DNA of 64,000 bases from Symbiodinium sp. CCMP2592 (GCA_905221615.1 CAJNDT010002913.1:440380-504379); one strand, 5' to 3'; shown: positions 51,000 to 62,795, counted from the first letter of the stretch. Program-made: numbers and translations. The notes: generated by a model from the letters alone, not told the origin.

Positions 51000-52545
51000 G
51001 GATTTAGGAAGAGGATGAGGGGGGGGGTGGGCCTGCAGTCCTGGATTTAGGAAGACTATGAAGGGGGGGGTTGTTGTTCTGGATTTAGGAAGACCATGGG
51101 GGGGCGGGGGGGGGGGGGCGGCTTGGAGTCTTCGGGGAACCCCACCGCTCTGTTTAGACTGCAAACGCCCCGCTCTGCTAAGCCGCGAAAAAAATTAATG
51201 AAAGCGTCTCCCACTTCATACTTCACCAAAAACCAGGATTACGAGCCCCCCCAACCTCATACTTCGTCCAAATCCAAGACTTCGAGCCTCCCCCTTCCCC
51301 TTACAGTCTTCCTACAACCAAGATGTTAAGCCCCCCTTTCTCCAACACACGCAAAGGAGAAAGCAACACGAGAACGCTTCAGGGGGTTAAACGCGAAGAA
51401 TTAAAATTCATCATGAGTGATTCAGAAGCTGTGCAAATGGAGGTGCTCTCTTAAGATCCCCCTCCCCTGATACGTCGTCCAAATCTAAGACGTCGAGGCG
51501 TCCCCTTACAGTCTCCCTGAATCCATGACTTTAAGCCCCACCTTTCTCCAGCACACACAAAGGAGAAAACAACACAAAAATGCTTCAGGGGGCTAAACGC
51601 GAAGATCAAAACTTAAGCATGAATGATTTGGAAGCTCTGCAAGGGGCTGCGCCCCCCCCAACCCCCTTCTTGTTTTGGACTGCAAACTCCCTGCTCTGTT
51701 AAGCCGCAAAAAAAATAAAAAAGTAACCCCTTCATACATCACCAAAAACCAGATTACGAGCCCCGCCCCCTCATACTTGGTTCAAATCCAAGACTCGAGC
51801 CCCCCCCAGTCTCCAACACACACAAGGGAGAAAGCACACGAAAACGCTTCAGGTGGATTAGAAGCGAAGAAGATATCATGAATCATGAGTGATTTTGAAC
51901 CTCTGCAGATGAAGGGGGGGGCTGCGCCCCCCAACCCCCCCTCGCTTATTTTTGACTGCAAGCGTACTTCACCCAAAACCCCCCTTCTTTCATGAATGAT
52001 ATGGAAGCTCTGCAAATGGGGGGGGCTGCGCCCCCCCCCCCAACCCCCCGCTGTTTTTAGACTGCAAACTCCCCGCTCTCTTAAGCCGCGTTTTCTTCAA
52101 CACACACAAACGAAAAAAACAACAAAACAGACGAAAACGCTTCAGGGGGTTAAAAACGAAGAAAAGAGCATTATGATCATGAGTGATTTGGAAGGTGATT
52201 TGGAGGACTAGGTACTTCACCCAACCCCAGTGATTTGGAAGACTACTTACTTCACCCAACCCCCTCTCTCATACTTCGCCCAGATCCAACACTACAAAGC
52301 CCCCCTATCATATTTCACCCATGAGCCCCTCGCCACCCCCCGACTAGTACCACTAGCCGCCGGGAAAAGTCTTCTCCAAGACACACAAAGGAGAAAGCCA
52401 CACGAAAACGCATCAGGCGGGTTAAAAGCGAAAATAATATTCATGTTGGGTGGTTCGGAAGCTTTGCAAATGGAGGGGGAGGGGGGGGATGCGCTTTTAG
52501 ACAGCAAACTCCCCTTTTTTTTAAGCCGCGAAGAAATGAACCAAA
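51000..52545 (+). repeat. Tandem array of 210-290 bp units with G/C-run hairpins
   Basis: The landmark CAACACACACAAAGGAGAAA with GAAAACGCTTCAGGGGGTTA starts at about 51340, 51550, 51813, 52099 and 52379. A second landmark, GACTGCAAACTCCCCGCTCT then TAAGCCGCG, lies at 51160, 51676, 52061 and 52499. Between them GGGGGGCTGCGCCCCCC can fold back (51641, 51917, 52019). Units differ by truncation. In the first part (51000-51125) ATTTAGGAAGACCATGG recurs three times. Short frames in it are not treated as genes. Confidence 0.9.
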
Positions 52546-52549
52546 ACGT

Positions 52550-52860
52550 CCTTTGGGCGTGCTTGAGATATACCGTGAACTAGAATCGCCAAAAGAGAAG
52601 GCGTGTGTAAGATGTAAAATTAACCGAAAGCGCCAAATGAGTAAGCGTAATACGACAAATACGATGACCCGGAAAAGCTAAATGAGGGGTGTGCTTAAGA
52701 TCGCCAACTCAAGGGGTGCGTTTAAGTTACACGGTGTGCTGGAATCGCCCAATGGGAGCGTAATAAAGATATGTGGTGAGGGGCTATGATGACCGGAATC
52801 GCAAAATGAGGGCGCAGTGAACCGGAATCGCCAACAGAGAAGGCGTGTTTGTTCCAGATA
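52550..52860 (+). repeat. Degenerate short tandem array (GGAATCGCCAAA...AAGGCGTGT)
   Basis: GAATCGCCAAAAGAGAAGGC and related words (GAATCGCCCAATGGGAGCG, GAATCGCAAAATGAGGGCG) return six to seven times at roughly 35-60 bases. Confidence 0.75.
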
Positions 52861-52905
52861 CTTAATTGGGGTTGAGAACGCCACCCATATACGTGACCGC
52901 ATGTC

Positions 52906-53620
52906 GAGCGCTTCAAACTCTGAAACTTTTCAAACTCGAACTTTCAATCTGTCAAACTCTCGAACTTTCAAGCTCGAAACTCGGCGGACTTTCAAACTTT
53001 CCATCTCTACGCACTTCAAACCTTCAAACTTTGCAAACTTTCGAACTCTCAAACTCGCGAACGTTCATCCCTTTCAAACTTTCGATCTCTGAAACTTTCA
53101 AACCTTCGAACTTGAAGCCTTTCGAAGTTTGAAACCTTCGAACTTTCAAACTCGTCACCTCAGCCCAAGCCGAAGAGGAAATCTGAAGCCAATCTGAAGC
53201 CAACCTTTCAAACTCCGAACTTTCGAACTTTCATTCTTTCGAACTTTCGAGCTTTCAAACTTTCGAACGTTCGAACTTTCAAAGTTTGAAACCGTCGAAC
53301 CTTCGAATTTGCAAACTTTCAAAGTCTCAAACTCTCAAACTTCGAAGGCCGATCGAACTCGCCCGCGGGAAAAGTTTGAAGTTTGAGTTTCAAGCAGTCA
53401 GTCGAGCTCGAAAGTTCGAGAGTTCGAGAGTTTGAAAGTTTGAAAGTTTCGAGTTTGAAAAGTTCGAAGTTTGACGCCGGCTAGCTTGTGCACACCAAGG
53501 TGCACAAACTTTCGAACTCCTGCACTTTTCGAACCTTCAAACCTTCAAAGTTTGAAACTTTCAAGCTTCAACCTCCAAACTTTCAAACTTTCAAACCTTC
53601 GAGTTCGAACGACCTCGCTC
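52906..53620. repeat. Satellite of AAACTTTC-type octamers, opposite orientation
   Basis: The complement of the array at 50381: CTTTCAAACTTTCGAACTTT words. Between about 53368 and 53473 the orientation flips back to GAAAGTTTGAAAG, then returns to AAACTTTC. Frames across it are low-complexity. Confidence 0.9.
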
Positions 53621-53717
53621 GGGACACCATTCTGTATTTTAGGGCACGCCCGGACCTGAAGCCCAAACTCGCATCCTCGAACATCCTTCGAAGCAACAAG
53701 CAGCCTGAAACCAAGAT

Positions 53718-53827
53718 GAATGTAGGAAGCTGATTAAGAAACCCTGGTCCTGACACCCCAAGATAGTAGGGTTCATATAAGGAACCCAAATAAAGGCCCA
53801 AGGTTTCTTAATCAGGTTCCTACATTC
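53718..53827. mobile_element. MITE-like element, family M, single copy
   Basis: GAATGTAGGAAGCTGATTAA at the left and TTAATCAGGTTCCTACATTC at the right, almost perfect 27-base arms with TA beside the GGAA core on both sides. Confidence 0.85.
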
Positions 53828-53839
53828 TATCAGACAAGG

Positions 53840-54660
53840 GCTGCTGGTTCAGAGCTCAGGGGCTTTGGGGTTTAGTGCGCTCGAAGTTTGCGGTGTGTGC
53901 TGTAGCGTTGGGAACATAATGCTGTGGGGTCATCTGGTTTTGGGGTTATGTGGGTTCGAAAAATTCAAATTAATCGAATCCCTGCCGACTCCTCGAATCA
54001 TCAAACAAAACAAGAACGCAAGCCGACATGCATCAACATCCTCAGCCGAGTCATGACTACGAACCCAGCGCTCAGCAATCCTTAGTCCTGGAACTAACAG
54101 CGGAAACCCATATCCTCCGCAACCCGAATCCTCCGTAAACCCTGAACTAAACACGAAACCTTGAACTCGCCTTGAAACCCAAACCCTGAACCAGCGGTAA
54201 TCCCTACTGCATACACCCTAAACCTCAAAGCCTTCCTCTCACAATAACACTTACGACGACCTTTGTAGTAACTGCTTCCCCAAACCCACCGAGTCAGAGC
54301 GCCAAGATGTTCTGGGGCCCGATATCCCCATAGCCCACAGAGGTGAGCGTGTAGGTGCAGAAGTAGAAAGATGCTACCTGAAGAGGGCTTAGGGTTAGGT
54401 TAGGGTTCAGGGTTTTGGGCTTCTTTATGCAGCTTTACCAGGTTGTTTGCGGTGTGTTTTAAGAAAATTTTGTCAACGGAAAGCTCCGGCTTTGTAAGGG
54501 TTTAGGAATCTCTTGTTGGGAACAACCACCGTAAAATCTTGACCTCTCTCGTTGGGAAGAGCTATTCCGGATGTAGGACGTCCGGCAGTTCGGGGATCTG
54601 CCCAAGCCTAAGCTGAGCTCGAGTGCATCATGATCCTGCCCAGGCCCTATAAGAGTTTGA
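53840..54660. other. Mostly unique stretch, no gene recognised
   Basis: Overlapping frames of 63 codons (plus, 53865-54056) and 74 codons (minus, 53930-54154). Decayed telomere-like words lie at 54120-54230 and 54380-54420. GTTGGGAAGAGC and GTTGGGAACAACC recur near 54510 and 54553. Confidence 0.3.
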
Positions 54661-54671
54661 AGTTTACAGTA

Positions 54672-54803
54672 TCCAAGGGTAAAAAGAGGGACCCTTAATA
54701 AGGACCCCTAGGTATATACCCTTAATATAGCCATTATATACCCATTATATAGCCCATTATAGGGTAGGGGTCTCCATGAAGGGTCCCTCCTTTTCCCCTT
54801 TGA
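54672..54803. mobile_element. MITE-like element, family F copy 3 (inverted)
   Basis: CCAAGGGTAAAAAGAGGGAC and GGGTCCCTCCTTTTCCCCTT. The interior TATATACCCATTATATAGCC is the complement of copies 1 and 2. Confidence 0.9.
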
Positions 54804-54828
54804 ACAGTAGGGCTGAGGGTGTAGGGTT

Positions 54829-54910
54829 TACCTAAACCCCAAAAGTAGGCAAAATTATGGCAAAAATCCTATAAAGGGCCATTATTCTACTTACTTTTGG
54901 GGTCCAGGTA
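54829..54910. mobile_element. MITE-like element, family N, single copy
   Basis: TA/CCTAAACCCCAAAAGTAGG and CTTACTTTTGGGGTCCAGG/TA, 82 bases in all. Confidence 0.8.
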
Positions 54911-55021
54911 GGATTCAGGGGTCTTTGGGTCTTCAGCCCTCAGAAGCAATCGCTCAACGAGCCCCTTCCTTATCGTAAGGATGACCGTGGCGCCCCCAAA
55001 GTTGTTGAACTCTTTGAGTAT

Positions 55022-55085
55022 TCTGGGTTTAGGGTTTGGGGTTTAGGGACTCTTTTAGTATTCTGGGTTTAGGGTTTAGGGCCGT
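55022..55085 (+). repeat. Short TTTAGGG tracts in a tandem duplication
   Basis: TTGAGTATTCTGGGTTTAGG recurs as TTTAGTATTCTGGGTTTAGG about 43 bases on, then a third time as TTTGAATATTCTGGG. Confidence 0.75.
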
Positions 55086-55374
55086 TTAGGGACTCTTTGA
55101 ATATTCTGGGCTCCGGCAACCTGTATCCACGCCAGGATTGAAGTAGATCAAGGAATCGATTTGGCAGCAGACGAGACCACAAATCGAAGGAGAGTTCTGC
55201 ACTCAAACGAATCCTGAACACTGAACCGAAACCAAACCATGAATTCGATCCCCTGCAGGGTCCACTACTATGGATGGGGGCTGAGGGGTCTAGGGGTTGA
55301 GGCTCGACGGGCATATCTGGACGTCGGGGTGTCGTTTGTAGGGGCTGTGGGGGCTTACAAGAACTCTTCCCCCC

Positions 55375-55408
55375 CAACCCTAAACCCTAAACCCTAAACC
55401 CTAAACCG
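55375..55408 (+). repeat. CCCTAAA tract
   Basis: Four exact units. Confidence 0.95.
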
Positions 55409-55542
55409 CTGTCTTGCCGGGCAGCATAGACCCGATACGGAGAGTCCCGTGTGATGATTCCTTGGGCAGGTCTGCAGGTGACACTAAGCAGAACAGTTAC
55501 CCCTCATCCCTTAGTGTGACACTTAGGGATCAGGCTAAGATG

Positions 55543-55652
55543 TGGGAGTTTCCGAAAATAGAGGACCCATTAATAGTACCCCAAATAATATAGGATCCTG
55601 ATTATTATAAAGGACCCCAAAATGAGGTAACCCTCATTTTGGGAAACTCCCA
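55543..55652. mobile_element. MITE-like element, family C copy 4
   Basis: TGGGAGTTTCCGAAAATAGA and CTCATTTTGGGAAACTCCCA around ATAGGATCCTGATTATTATA. Confidence 0.95.
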
Positions 55653-55654
55653 TT

Positions 55655-55772
55655 TTGGGGCCGTCCGGGCCTTCAAGGAAGACGGATGGTGCTGCAAGGA
55701 TCTATGGGCTGGGCTCATCTGGGATTTGCGGCACAATACCGTTTGCCTCGTGCTTGCGGTGAACTCCAAGGT
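55655..55772 (+). CDS. Exon candidate with good donor
   Basis: Unique, GC-richer DNA directly after a family C element. The frame (VRAFKEDGWCCKDLWAGLIW then LRHNTVCLVLAVNSK) ends at AAG/GTAATG. It is part of a 137-codon open frame (55639-56052). The acceptor is not obvious. No family recognised. Confidence 0.18.
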
Positions 55773-56104
55773 AATGATAAAAGCACATTTTCGAGTTTCT
55801 GCTTGTGATTCCATTTACATACATAATGGACGGAAGGGGGCTTATAGGGGTCATAATCTCCGAGTTTATAGCGTATATGGCTTATATGCCGTAGCGTGTA
55901 GAGGGTTGCTATGTCTCACAGGGTCAGAGTTCACGGAAACCCTTTCAACATCTGAACCCTTTCGCATCCTACACCTTTCCGACCCCCGAACCCGACACCC
56001 TCAGCCCTACTCGTCACCGCCCATCAGAACCCAACGAGCCGCCTCAATTTGAGGGTATTTTGCATTTCTTCGGGCTCCTTGAGAGAAAAAATCATACTGT
56101 AATT

Positions 56105-56212
56105 TACAATGCCTAAACCCTAAACCCGAAATCCTAAACCCTAAACCCTAAATCCTAAACCCTAAATCCTAAAGCCGAAATCCTAAACCCTAAATCCAAA
56201 ACCCTAAATTAA
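56105..56212. repeat. CCCTAAA/CCTAAAT block
   Basis: CCCTAAACCCTAAATCCTAA words, about fourteen heptamers. Confidence 0.9.
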
Positions 56213-56288
56213 CCTTCGCTCAGTTTCCGTAGGCAGCATCGGCTTCTTGGATAGTGTCGATCCACTGTGGGTACACCGGGTCGACGAG
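56213..56288. other. Unique core between divergent telomere-like blocks
   Basis: 76 bases of unique sequence between C-rich (left) and G-rich (right) blocks. No frame stands out. Confidence 0.3.
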
Positions 56289-56412
56289 CCTCTGTTTAGG
56301 GGTTGAGGGGCTTAGGGGTTTAGGGTTTAGGTTTTTTTTTGTGTTCAGTGGGGTTTAGGGTTTGGGGTTTAGAGTTTAGTGGTTTAGGGGTTTAGGGGTT
56401 TTGGGTTTAGGG
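56289..56412. repeat. TTTAGGG block
   Basis: GGGTTTAGGG and TTTAGGGG units, interrupted by GTGTTCAGTGGGG. Confidence 0.85.
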
Positions 56413-57779
56413 GCCTCAATCTCTAATCAGAGGCACGTTATGGGGTGTAAGGGCCTTACTAGTTGGCGTAGGTTTTGGGGGCTTGTAGTATGGCTATGGT
56501 GTACTTTTATAGGTACAAAGGGACAAAAAAGGTAGGACGTTATTGAATCTTGCGGCCTCTATACTGAGGGCTTCGGGTGGTTGGGCTCTCACGGCGCAGA
56601 CATGGGCGTACATGGGGCTGAAGATCTCGTGTGCTTAGGGCTTAGAGCTCAACAGTTTAACGTTGATGCTACGAGTCTAGGGCCCTGCATTGCCTTTAGT
56701 ACGGCTTTGGGTAGCCGCGGCTACATGGGGACTATAAATATTCCTAGGCCTACACTAAGGGAATAAGGTCGAGCTGAAGCTGGGTTCGTACAAGCGGCAG
56801 CAGAGTCATCGCCCAAAGACATGCCAGCCAGTGACACATCAAGCCTGCGACAATTGGAGCCCTGTACCAGAAACCATAAACTCTGTAATACTATACCCTG
56901 AAGAAGATCGGAAACCAGAACCCTAAACCCAAACGGGCACATACATGTAGAAGCAACTCAAATGCAGGATTCTGTCCGAGGACTTCGGCGCCGTATTCGT
57001 GTTAAAACAAACACGCCCTAAACCCTGAAGTAGTCAAACGATGCGATCCAGTCGGGCGGACTACGAACTTTTGGCGACCTTTCGGTTTACGGTTTTGCGT
57101 TTAGAGGCAACCAACAAGTCATAGAACCTTTCGGGTTCAAGGCGGCAGGCGGTTGGGTGCCAGGTTGGCGGGATTGGGATAGGGGCTTTAGAAAGTAAGA
57201 CGGGGTACCCGCGCCTTTCTGCCCAGAGTGCACAAGCGCCACAGAAAAAACCAGACAACCCGCTAAAACGTCAGGCTCGGTACCCCGAAATGCAATCGTA
57301 AAATACTATAAACCTACAATGCTACAATAAACTACAGGTTAAACATGTACTATAATATACTGCCATATTCGCCAATACTATGATACTTTACTACACCATG
57401 TGGTAACTTTCGATTTTCGATCAGAAACCTGAAACCCTCAACCCTGCACCCCAATTACGACAAGCCTAACCGGAAATCCAGAGCCCTAGAATCCGAATCA
57501 AACTCCTGAAAAAAAGCTCCTTAAAACAACTGAGCGGCCTAAAACCAGCAAAAACCGGCACAAAGCCATCTGCTGGTAGGGTATCGACCAGGGAACCCTC
57601 GGCGTCTAACCGAATGGGCCAAAGGGTTTGGTGGTTTAGGTATCGTTTTGGGGGGGCCTTTTTCCTGAAATTCGATCTCTTTCGAACCAGGACAAGCGTG
57701 TTCAGGGTTTCGGGGTTAGGATTTAAGGCTCACGGGGTTCTAGAAGTAGGGCTTATTATAACGGTCTTGTAGGGTTATG
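56413..57779. other. Gene-poor stretch
   Basis: Mostly unique. Frames of 61-73 codons on both strands (56581-57258) without support. TACTATAATATACTGCC-type words lie at 57300-57390. Confidence 0.3.
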
Positions 57780-57831
57780 ACAAGGACGCTAAAGATTAGA
57801 ACAAGGCTTGGGGAGTTAGTATAGTATGATA
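57780..57831. mobile_element. Family E left half (copy 15)
   Basis: GACGCTAAAGATTAGAACAA, then GGCTTGGGGAGTTAGTATAG. Confidence 0.5.
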
Positions 57832-57990
57832 AGAGCAGAGTTTCTTCTGGGGCTAGGGTTCCATAAAGGCTCTAAGGTTCCACGTTATATACGTAGTCAG
57901 AGTAGTCAGAATAATCCAAAGCCTTCATGATTCCCATAAGTATTTAGTCTTATAAAAGAATTTTTCTGTTGTAACGGGATTACCAACTCT

Positions 57991-59457
57991 TCAGACCTGT
58001 AGGATGGTGTAGGGCTTTCGGACGTGGGGCTGAGCCAAGGTAGTGAGTTCCGCGTCGCCGGGCCGCATTTCGGCGCAGATGGCGTCTTCCAGGAAGGTGG
58101 CTCGGAAGTTGTGGAACCAGAACAGGAGGTGTACGTGCAAGGACCACCTTCCCTTGCCGTAGCGGTGTGATTTGGCGCCATCTTGGAACTCGAACCGGCC
58201 GAGGTAGGCTTCGACGTTGTTGTTGGGTCCTGCAACCTTATTGCTGAACAGGTTGCCCCGCCACCGCTTCTTGGGGCCAAAGCCGGCCAAGTAAGCCCCA
58301 CAAAATTCGCGCAGGGCGTGCGCGATGCAGAGGGACTCTGGCCCTGGCAGCTGCGTGGGTCCCAGGCCACTCTTGGCGTTTCCAGGCATGGCTGTGTCCA
58401 GCCATACACTCAACCTGTGAGGTTGTTTGCTTGTCAATGGTATCCACGCAAAACTAACTGGCAATTTTCCTCCCCCGATTGTAGCTCGTGGCTCAAGGCC
58501 TTGCCCATCAGGAAACAAGTGCCGAGGCAAGCAGAACTTGAAGTGATCTTGAGAGTTGAAGTTGGCTTCTTGATTCACACGTGCGCCGTCAATGAGTGCG
58601 TGCTGCCCGCTTCCCGCCCAGTATCTATAATGAAGCTGCAAGCCGGCCAACAAAACATGTGATGTGTCACTGCAACAGGTAAATCGAACTTCAAAAGGTC
58701 CTGGCCAATCTCACTGGCCCCTGCGAGATCAAAGGGGGTGATGAGCCGCATGTGGGCCAGCCTCATCCACGAAAGCGCTAGACACAACTTCGAAATGCAG
58801 GGTAGCCCTCTCTGAGCCCACGACATGATCAGGACTTCGCGCTCTCGGCCCCTCGAGGCACGAAGTCGCTTGCCTTGAAGTGACCGGGTTTCATGGGTGC
58901 ACACCTTTGCTTCTCAAGCTGTGGCTGGGAACTCGCTCACTCTGCAGAACATCCTTGTCGGGACTTCACTCCCGCCTTCAATTTGTCGGCATTGCTACCT
59001 TAACTTGGCTTGAGTGCTCATACAATTGTGAGCACACTCAAGTCGAGCCAAGCTAGCAATGACGACACGACTGGAATCTGGCAATACCCAAGCCCGTCGG
59101 GGAACTTCTCGCATGTGGCCATGGAGGACCTGCACCCTCCCGGAGTCTGGCAGCCAGACGGTTCTGGAACTACACTCTTGCCATCGCTTCTGTCCACTAA
59201 CCGGCACTAATGCGGATGCTGGCCACCAGATCTTCGCTGAAGCTCCGCACGGCACCAGTTCCGGAGCATGTCGTCCCTGAAGGTAGGCAAGTTCGCTGCC
59301 AGCTTCAGGCTGCCATAGCCCTTCATCCCACACATATCATAGACGGTACCCTTCCCAAAGCCTTCACCATTTGAGCTGAAGAGCACGATGTCCTGACCAG
59401 GAATGTTGAAGCCAAAGTCGATGATTCCTGCAAGTGGATCTGCTTCATGGGGCCTCC
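57991..59457 (-). pseudogene. Helitron/Rep-like relic, frame-broken
   Basis: Read downwards on the minus strand. 59457-59207: 83 codons (EADPLAGIIDFGFNIPGQDI; VYDMCGMKGYGSLKLA). About 59210-59000: Cys-rich (PSGCQTPGGCRSSMATC). 58904-58575: KLCLALSWMRLAHMRLITPF. 58653-57991: 220 codons, the longest non-repetitive frame of the window. In the last, residues 151-180 contain RFEFQ then GRWSLHVHLLFW. HVH (residues 173-175) in a hydrophobic strand after an FEFQ segment resembles the HUH motif of Helitron-like Rep proteins (GxxHxHxxLW context). The frame must shift near 58655. The downstream Tyr and helicase parts are absent, so at best it is a dead fragment. An unrelated nuclear gene broken by indels is the alternative. 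Confidence 0.42.
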
Positions 59458-59757
59458 TTCAATCGATATGCACCTTTACGTAATCAATTAATCGAAAAAA
59501 GAGCTGCAGGAGAGTCCACAAGTGCAAAACATCGCACCGGTGGACGAAACAACGCAAAAATGTGGGAAAGTGCGGAGCAAAGTGTGAAACATCTCGCAAA
59601 ATGCAAGAAGTGCCTGCGAACACTAGAAGTCAGGAAGTGCCGCAAGCCCGACGAGCGCATGAAGGCGCGAAGAGCTCAAAGTCAAGCTGGTGGGCTCGCC
59701 GATCATGTATGTGCCCCGCTTCCCAGAACGGTTGAAGGGCTCCACAAGGTTTCGTAA
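59434..59757 (+). other. Plus-strand open frame over the relic's upstream edge
   Basis: 107 codons, Lys/Arg/Ala-rich (HLAKCKKCLRTLEVRKCRKP). It overlaps the start of the minus-strand relic and extends beyond it to 59757. It could be an independent small gene, but nothing else supports that. Confidence 0.2.
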
Positions 59758-59799
59758 GTGTTGTACGTGGTTCTATCAGTCTGGCGCGTAAACCCCTGA

Positions 59800-60522
<723 letters not shown>

Positions 60523-60758
60523 TACATGCTTGTTAGGGTTTAGCGTTTAGGGTGAAGGGTGTACTCGTAATGCTAAGGAATATTAATGCCTCTTGGGAAC
60601 AACTGAGCTCCGGGCTTGCCCCAAAACAGCAAACACCAAGAAACTCGAAACTCTGCACCTTGAAACTTCAAAAACCTGAGCCGTGCAGAGCCTAGAACCC
60701 ATACAGCTTCGTTAGAAAACCCTGCAAACTCTCAAAACGCCTCATAACCTCTGAAAAA

Positions 60759-60791
<33 letters not shown>
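60759..60791 (+). repeat. (CA)n microsatellite
   Basis: Fourteen CA units. Confidence 0.95.
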
Positions 60792-60829
60792 ATTTTGCAA
60801 AAGAAAACTTTGAAGCCCCACGCCGCACA

Positions 60830-61263
60830 CCTAAACCCCAAACTCCCGAACCCGAAACCCTAAACAACCCTAAACCTCAAAACCCCTGAGCCCCTAAACC
60901 CCAAACCCCTACTACTAGTGACAGAAAAAACGCCTCCAAGCGACTCCAAGTCTTGAACTATCCGCGACGTCTTCACAAGCCGCAACAGCTTCCTCGAGGT
61001 GAATTAAGGGTTTCAGGGGGTTTAGGGTTCCGGGTTTAGGGTTTAGGGTTCAGGGTTTAGGGTTTAGGGTTTCAAGGGCCAAAATTTTTGGAGTTTAGGA
61101 TGGTTTAGGGCTTCGGAACTAAAGGCTTCGTTTTTTGCCCTTCGGGATGCTCCAGGCGTGTGGGACTTTACGAAGCGAGTCTGCCTTCTCCTCCACCTCC
61201 TGTGGGGAGGAGACCTACACCCATCCTTGGGGTTTAGGGTTTTATGGGGTTTAGGGTTTAGGG
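60830..61263. repeat. Divergent telomere-like blocks
   Basis: CCCTAAAC-type words at 60830-60910, a unique core, then TTTAGGG/TTCAGGG units at 61016-61075 and again at 61230-61263. The DNA between 61080 and 61230 is unique. Confidence 0.8.
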
Positions 61264-61605
61264 TCGCTGTCATGATTCACGAAGCATTCTGTGGGTGGAG
61301 TTTCTGATGGTGTCAGCTGCCTCACCGTTTACGCCCCAGATGCTACGAATACAAAGGCCATCTCGCGTGGGAATCTTTCGGTGCAGGGTTTGAGGTTTTG
61401 GGTCAAAGAAGGGGGCCCTAATCATCAGAATATTAACGGGCTTCGGTGTCGTAGAAATCTGTACGAACTGCAAGTGAATACCATTGCTAAGTATTCAGCT
61501 CCCTGTTCTGGGGCTGTTATGATACGGGATTTCAGGTATATAGTATAACCTAACATGATCTAACATCATACAGCATAGTCTGACCACCACAATACAACAT
61601 AACGT
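61264..61605. other. Unique stretch, no gene recognised
   Basis: An 85-codon plus frame (61291-61548) and a 67-codon minus frame overlap. A1/T-rich words (TACAACATAACGTAATATA) precede the element at 61610. Confidence 0.25.
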
Positions 61606-61609
61606 AATA

Positions 61610-61707
61610 TAGGGGCCTTAATAATTAGAATAGTGCTTTGGGGCCCATTATACTATACTTATAATAAGGAACCCCCAGAATAGTATTGGTAATTACTACG
61701 GCCCCTA
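61610..61707. mobile_element. MITE-like element, family E copy 16 (best preserved)
   Basis: TA/GGGGCCTTAATAATTAG and GGTAATTACTACGGCCCC/TA around ACTTATAATAAGGAACCCCC. Confidence 0.95.
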
Positions 61708-62454
61708 TATTATACCCCCATAATACCCCATATATAGTGGCCCTAGTAGGACCCTTTATAAGAACCCTTTAAATGAACCCTGTTCTTATTTAGGCCTCTA
61801 TGTTAAACATCTTAGCCCTCCAGAGCTGTGAGATGGGAAGGCTCGGTCCAAAAGCTGATTCGGGAGACTCAGTGGACGGGCCTCAAGAATGAGATTTGGG
61901 GCAAAATCTACGAGCCATAAACCCTATAAGCCCCACAAACCCTATAAGCCTCAGAAGCCCTATAATAAATAGGAATAGGGGGCTATTATGACGCACGAAC
62001 CAGACGACTTGGTATGTTAGGTTACGTTTCGTCTGGCTGAGGGGAGTCGGATGAGCATCTGTGCGTTCTCTTCAGCCTCCACAGCACGATTGTGGTATCT
62101 GTATAAGATGTCATTTCTTGTGGGAAGCAAGAGACCTATTTTTACTTGCGATTTCGCAATAGGCTCGTTCGACTAGCCCGTAAACACTGAACCTTAACAC
62201 CAAAGCCGTAAACCACGCCGAAAGGGTAGACGGCCCCCCCATCCGCCGAGTTGCAGTAGGCGTAAGGCCTCAGCATGCGCCCAACGACTTGCTCAAAGTG
62301 AGAGCAGTCAGGGTTTAGGCATCAACGGTTAACTTGGAATCATATGCGGGAGTGTCAGACAACAACGGACCCTCATGCAGAAATCCAAAGAGAGCAATTC
62401 CCACTGTAGGAACCCTCTGAAGAAGACTGAGCAAGGTTGCTATACGACCCTCTA
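61708..62454. other. Gene-poor stretch
   Basis: Opens with ACCCTTTATAAGAACCC-type words like those beside families A and H, then unique DNA. TAAACCCTATAAGCCCCACA and CCTATAAGCCTCAGAAGCCC form a small tandem. No gene recognised. Confidence 0.3.
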
Positions 62455-62600
62455 CAAACCTAAACCGTAAACCCTAAACCCCTCAACCCGAAACCCCAAA
62501 CCCCTCAACCCCTGAACCCTGAACCCTAAACCCCTCAACCCCTGAACCCCTCGACCCTAAACCCCTCAACCCTAAACCCCTCCACCCCTGAACCCCTGAC
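62455..62600. repeat. CCCTAAA/CCCCTCAA block
   Basis: CCCTAAACCCCTCAACCC and CCCCTGAACCCCTCAACCC words, about eighteen units. Confidence 0.9.
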
Positions 62601-62703
62601 TCAGAGCCCTGACTCCACTTGCGGCCACAGCAGCGCGGACGATTTTGATCGTCGTCAGCTCTCGGAGCTCCTTCTACACTTGAATTTCGGTTGATTTGTT
62701 TAA

Positions 62704-62795
62704 GGGACTTTCCGAAAATAGGGGGGAGGGTCCTAATATACTGCCCTAACTAGTAGGATCCTTATTACGAGGACCCCAAAATAAGGCACCCCTAC
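62704..62795. mobile_element. Family C copy 5, right arm missing
   Basis: GGGACTTTCCGAAAATAGGG and the interior TAGTAGGATCCTTATTACGA to GGCACCCCTAC are present. The right arm (TTTTCGGAAACTCCCA) is absent, and a family A element starts at that point. Confidence 0.85.

Noticed and set aside
50381..53620. CRISPR-like array
   Set aside because: Repeats are short, variable, without regular unique spacers, and the genome is eukaryotic.
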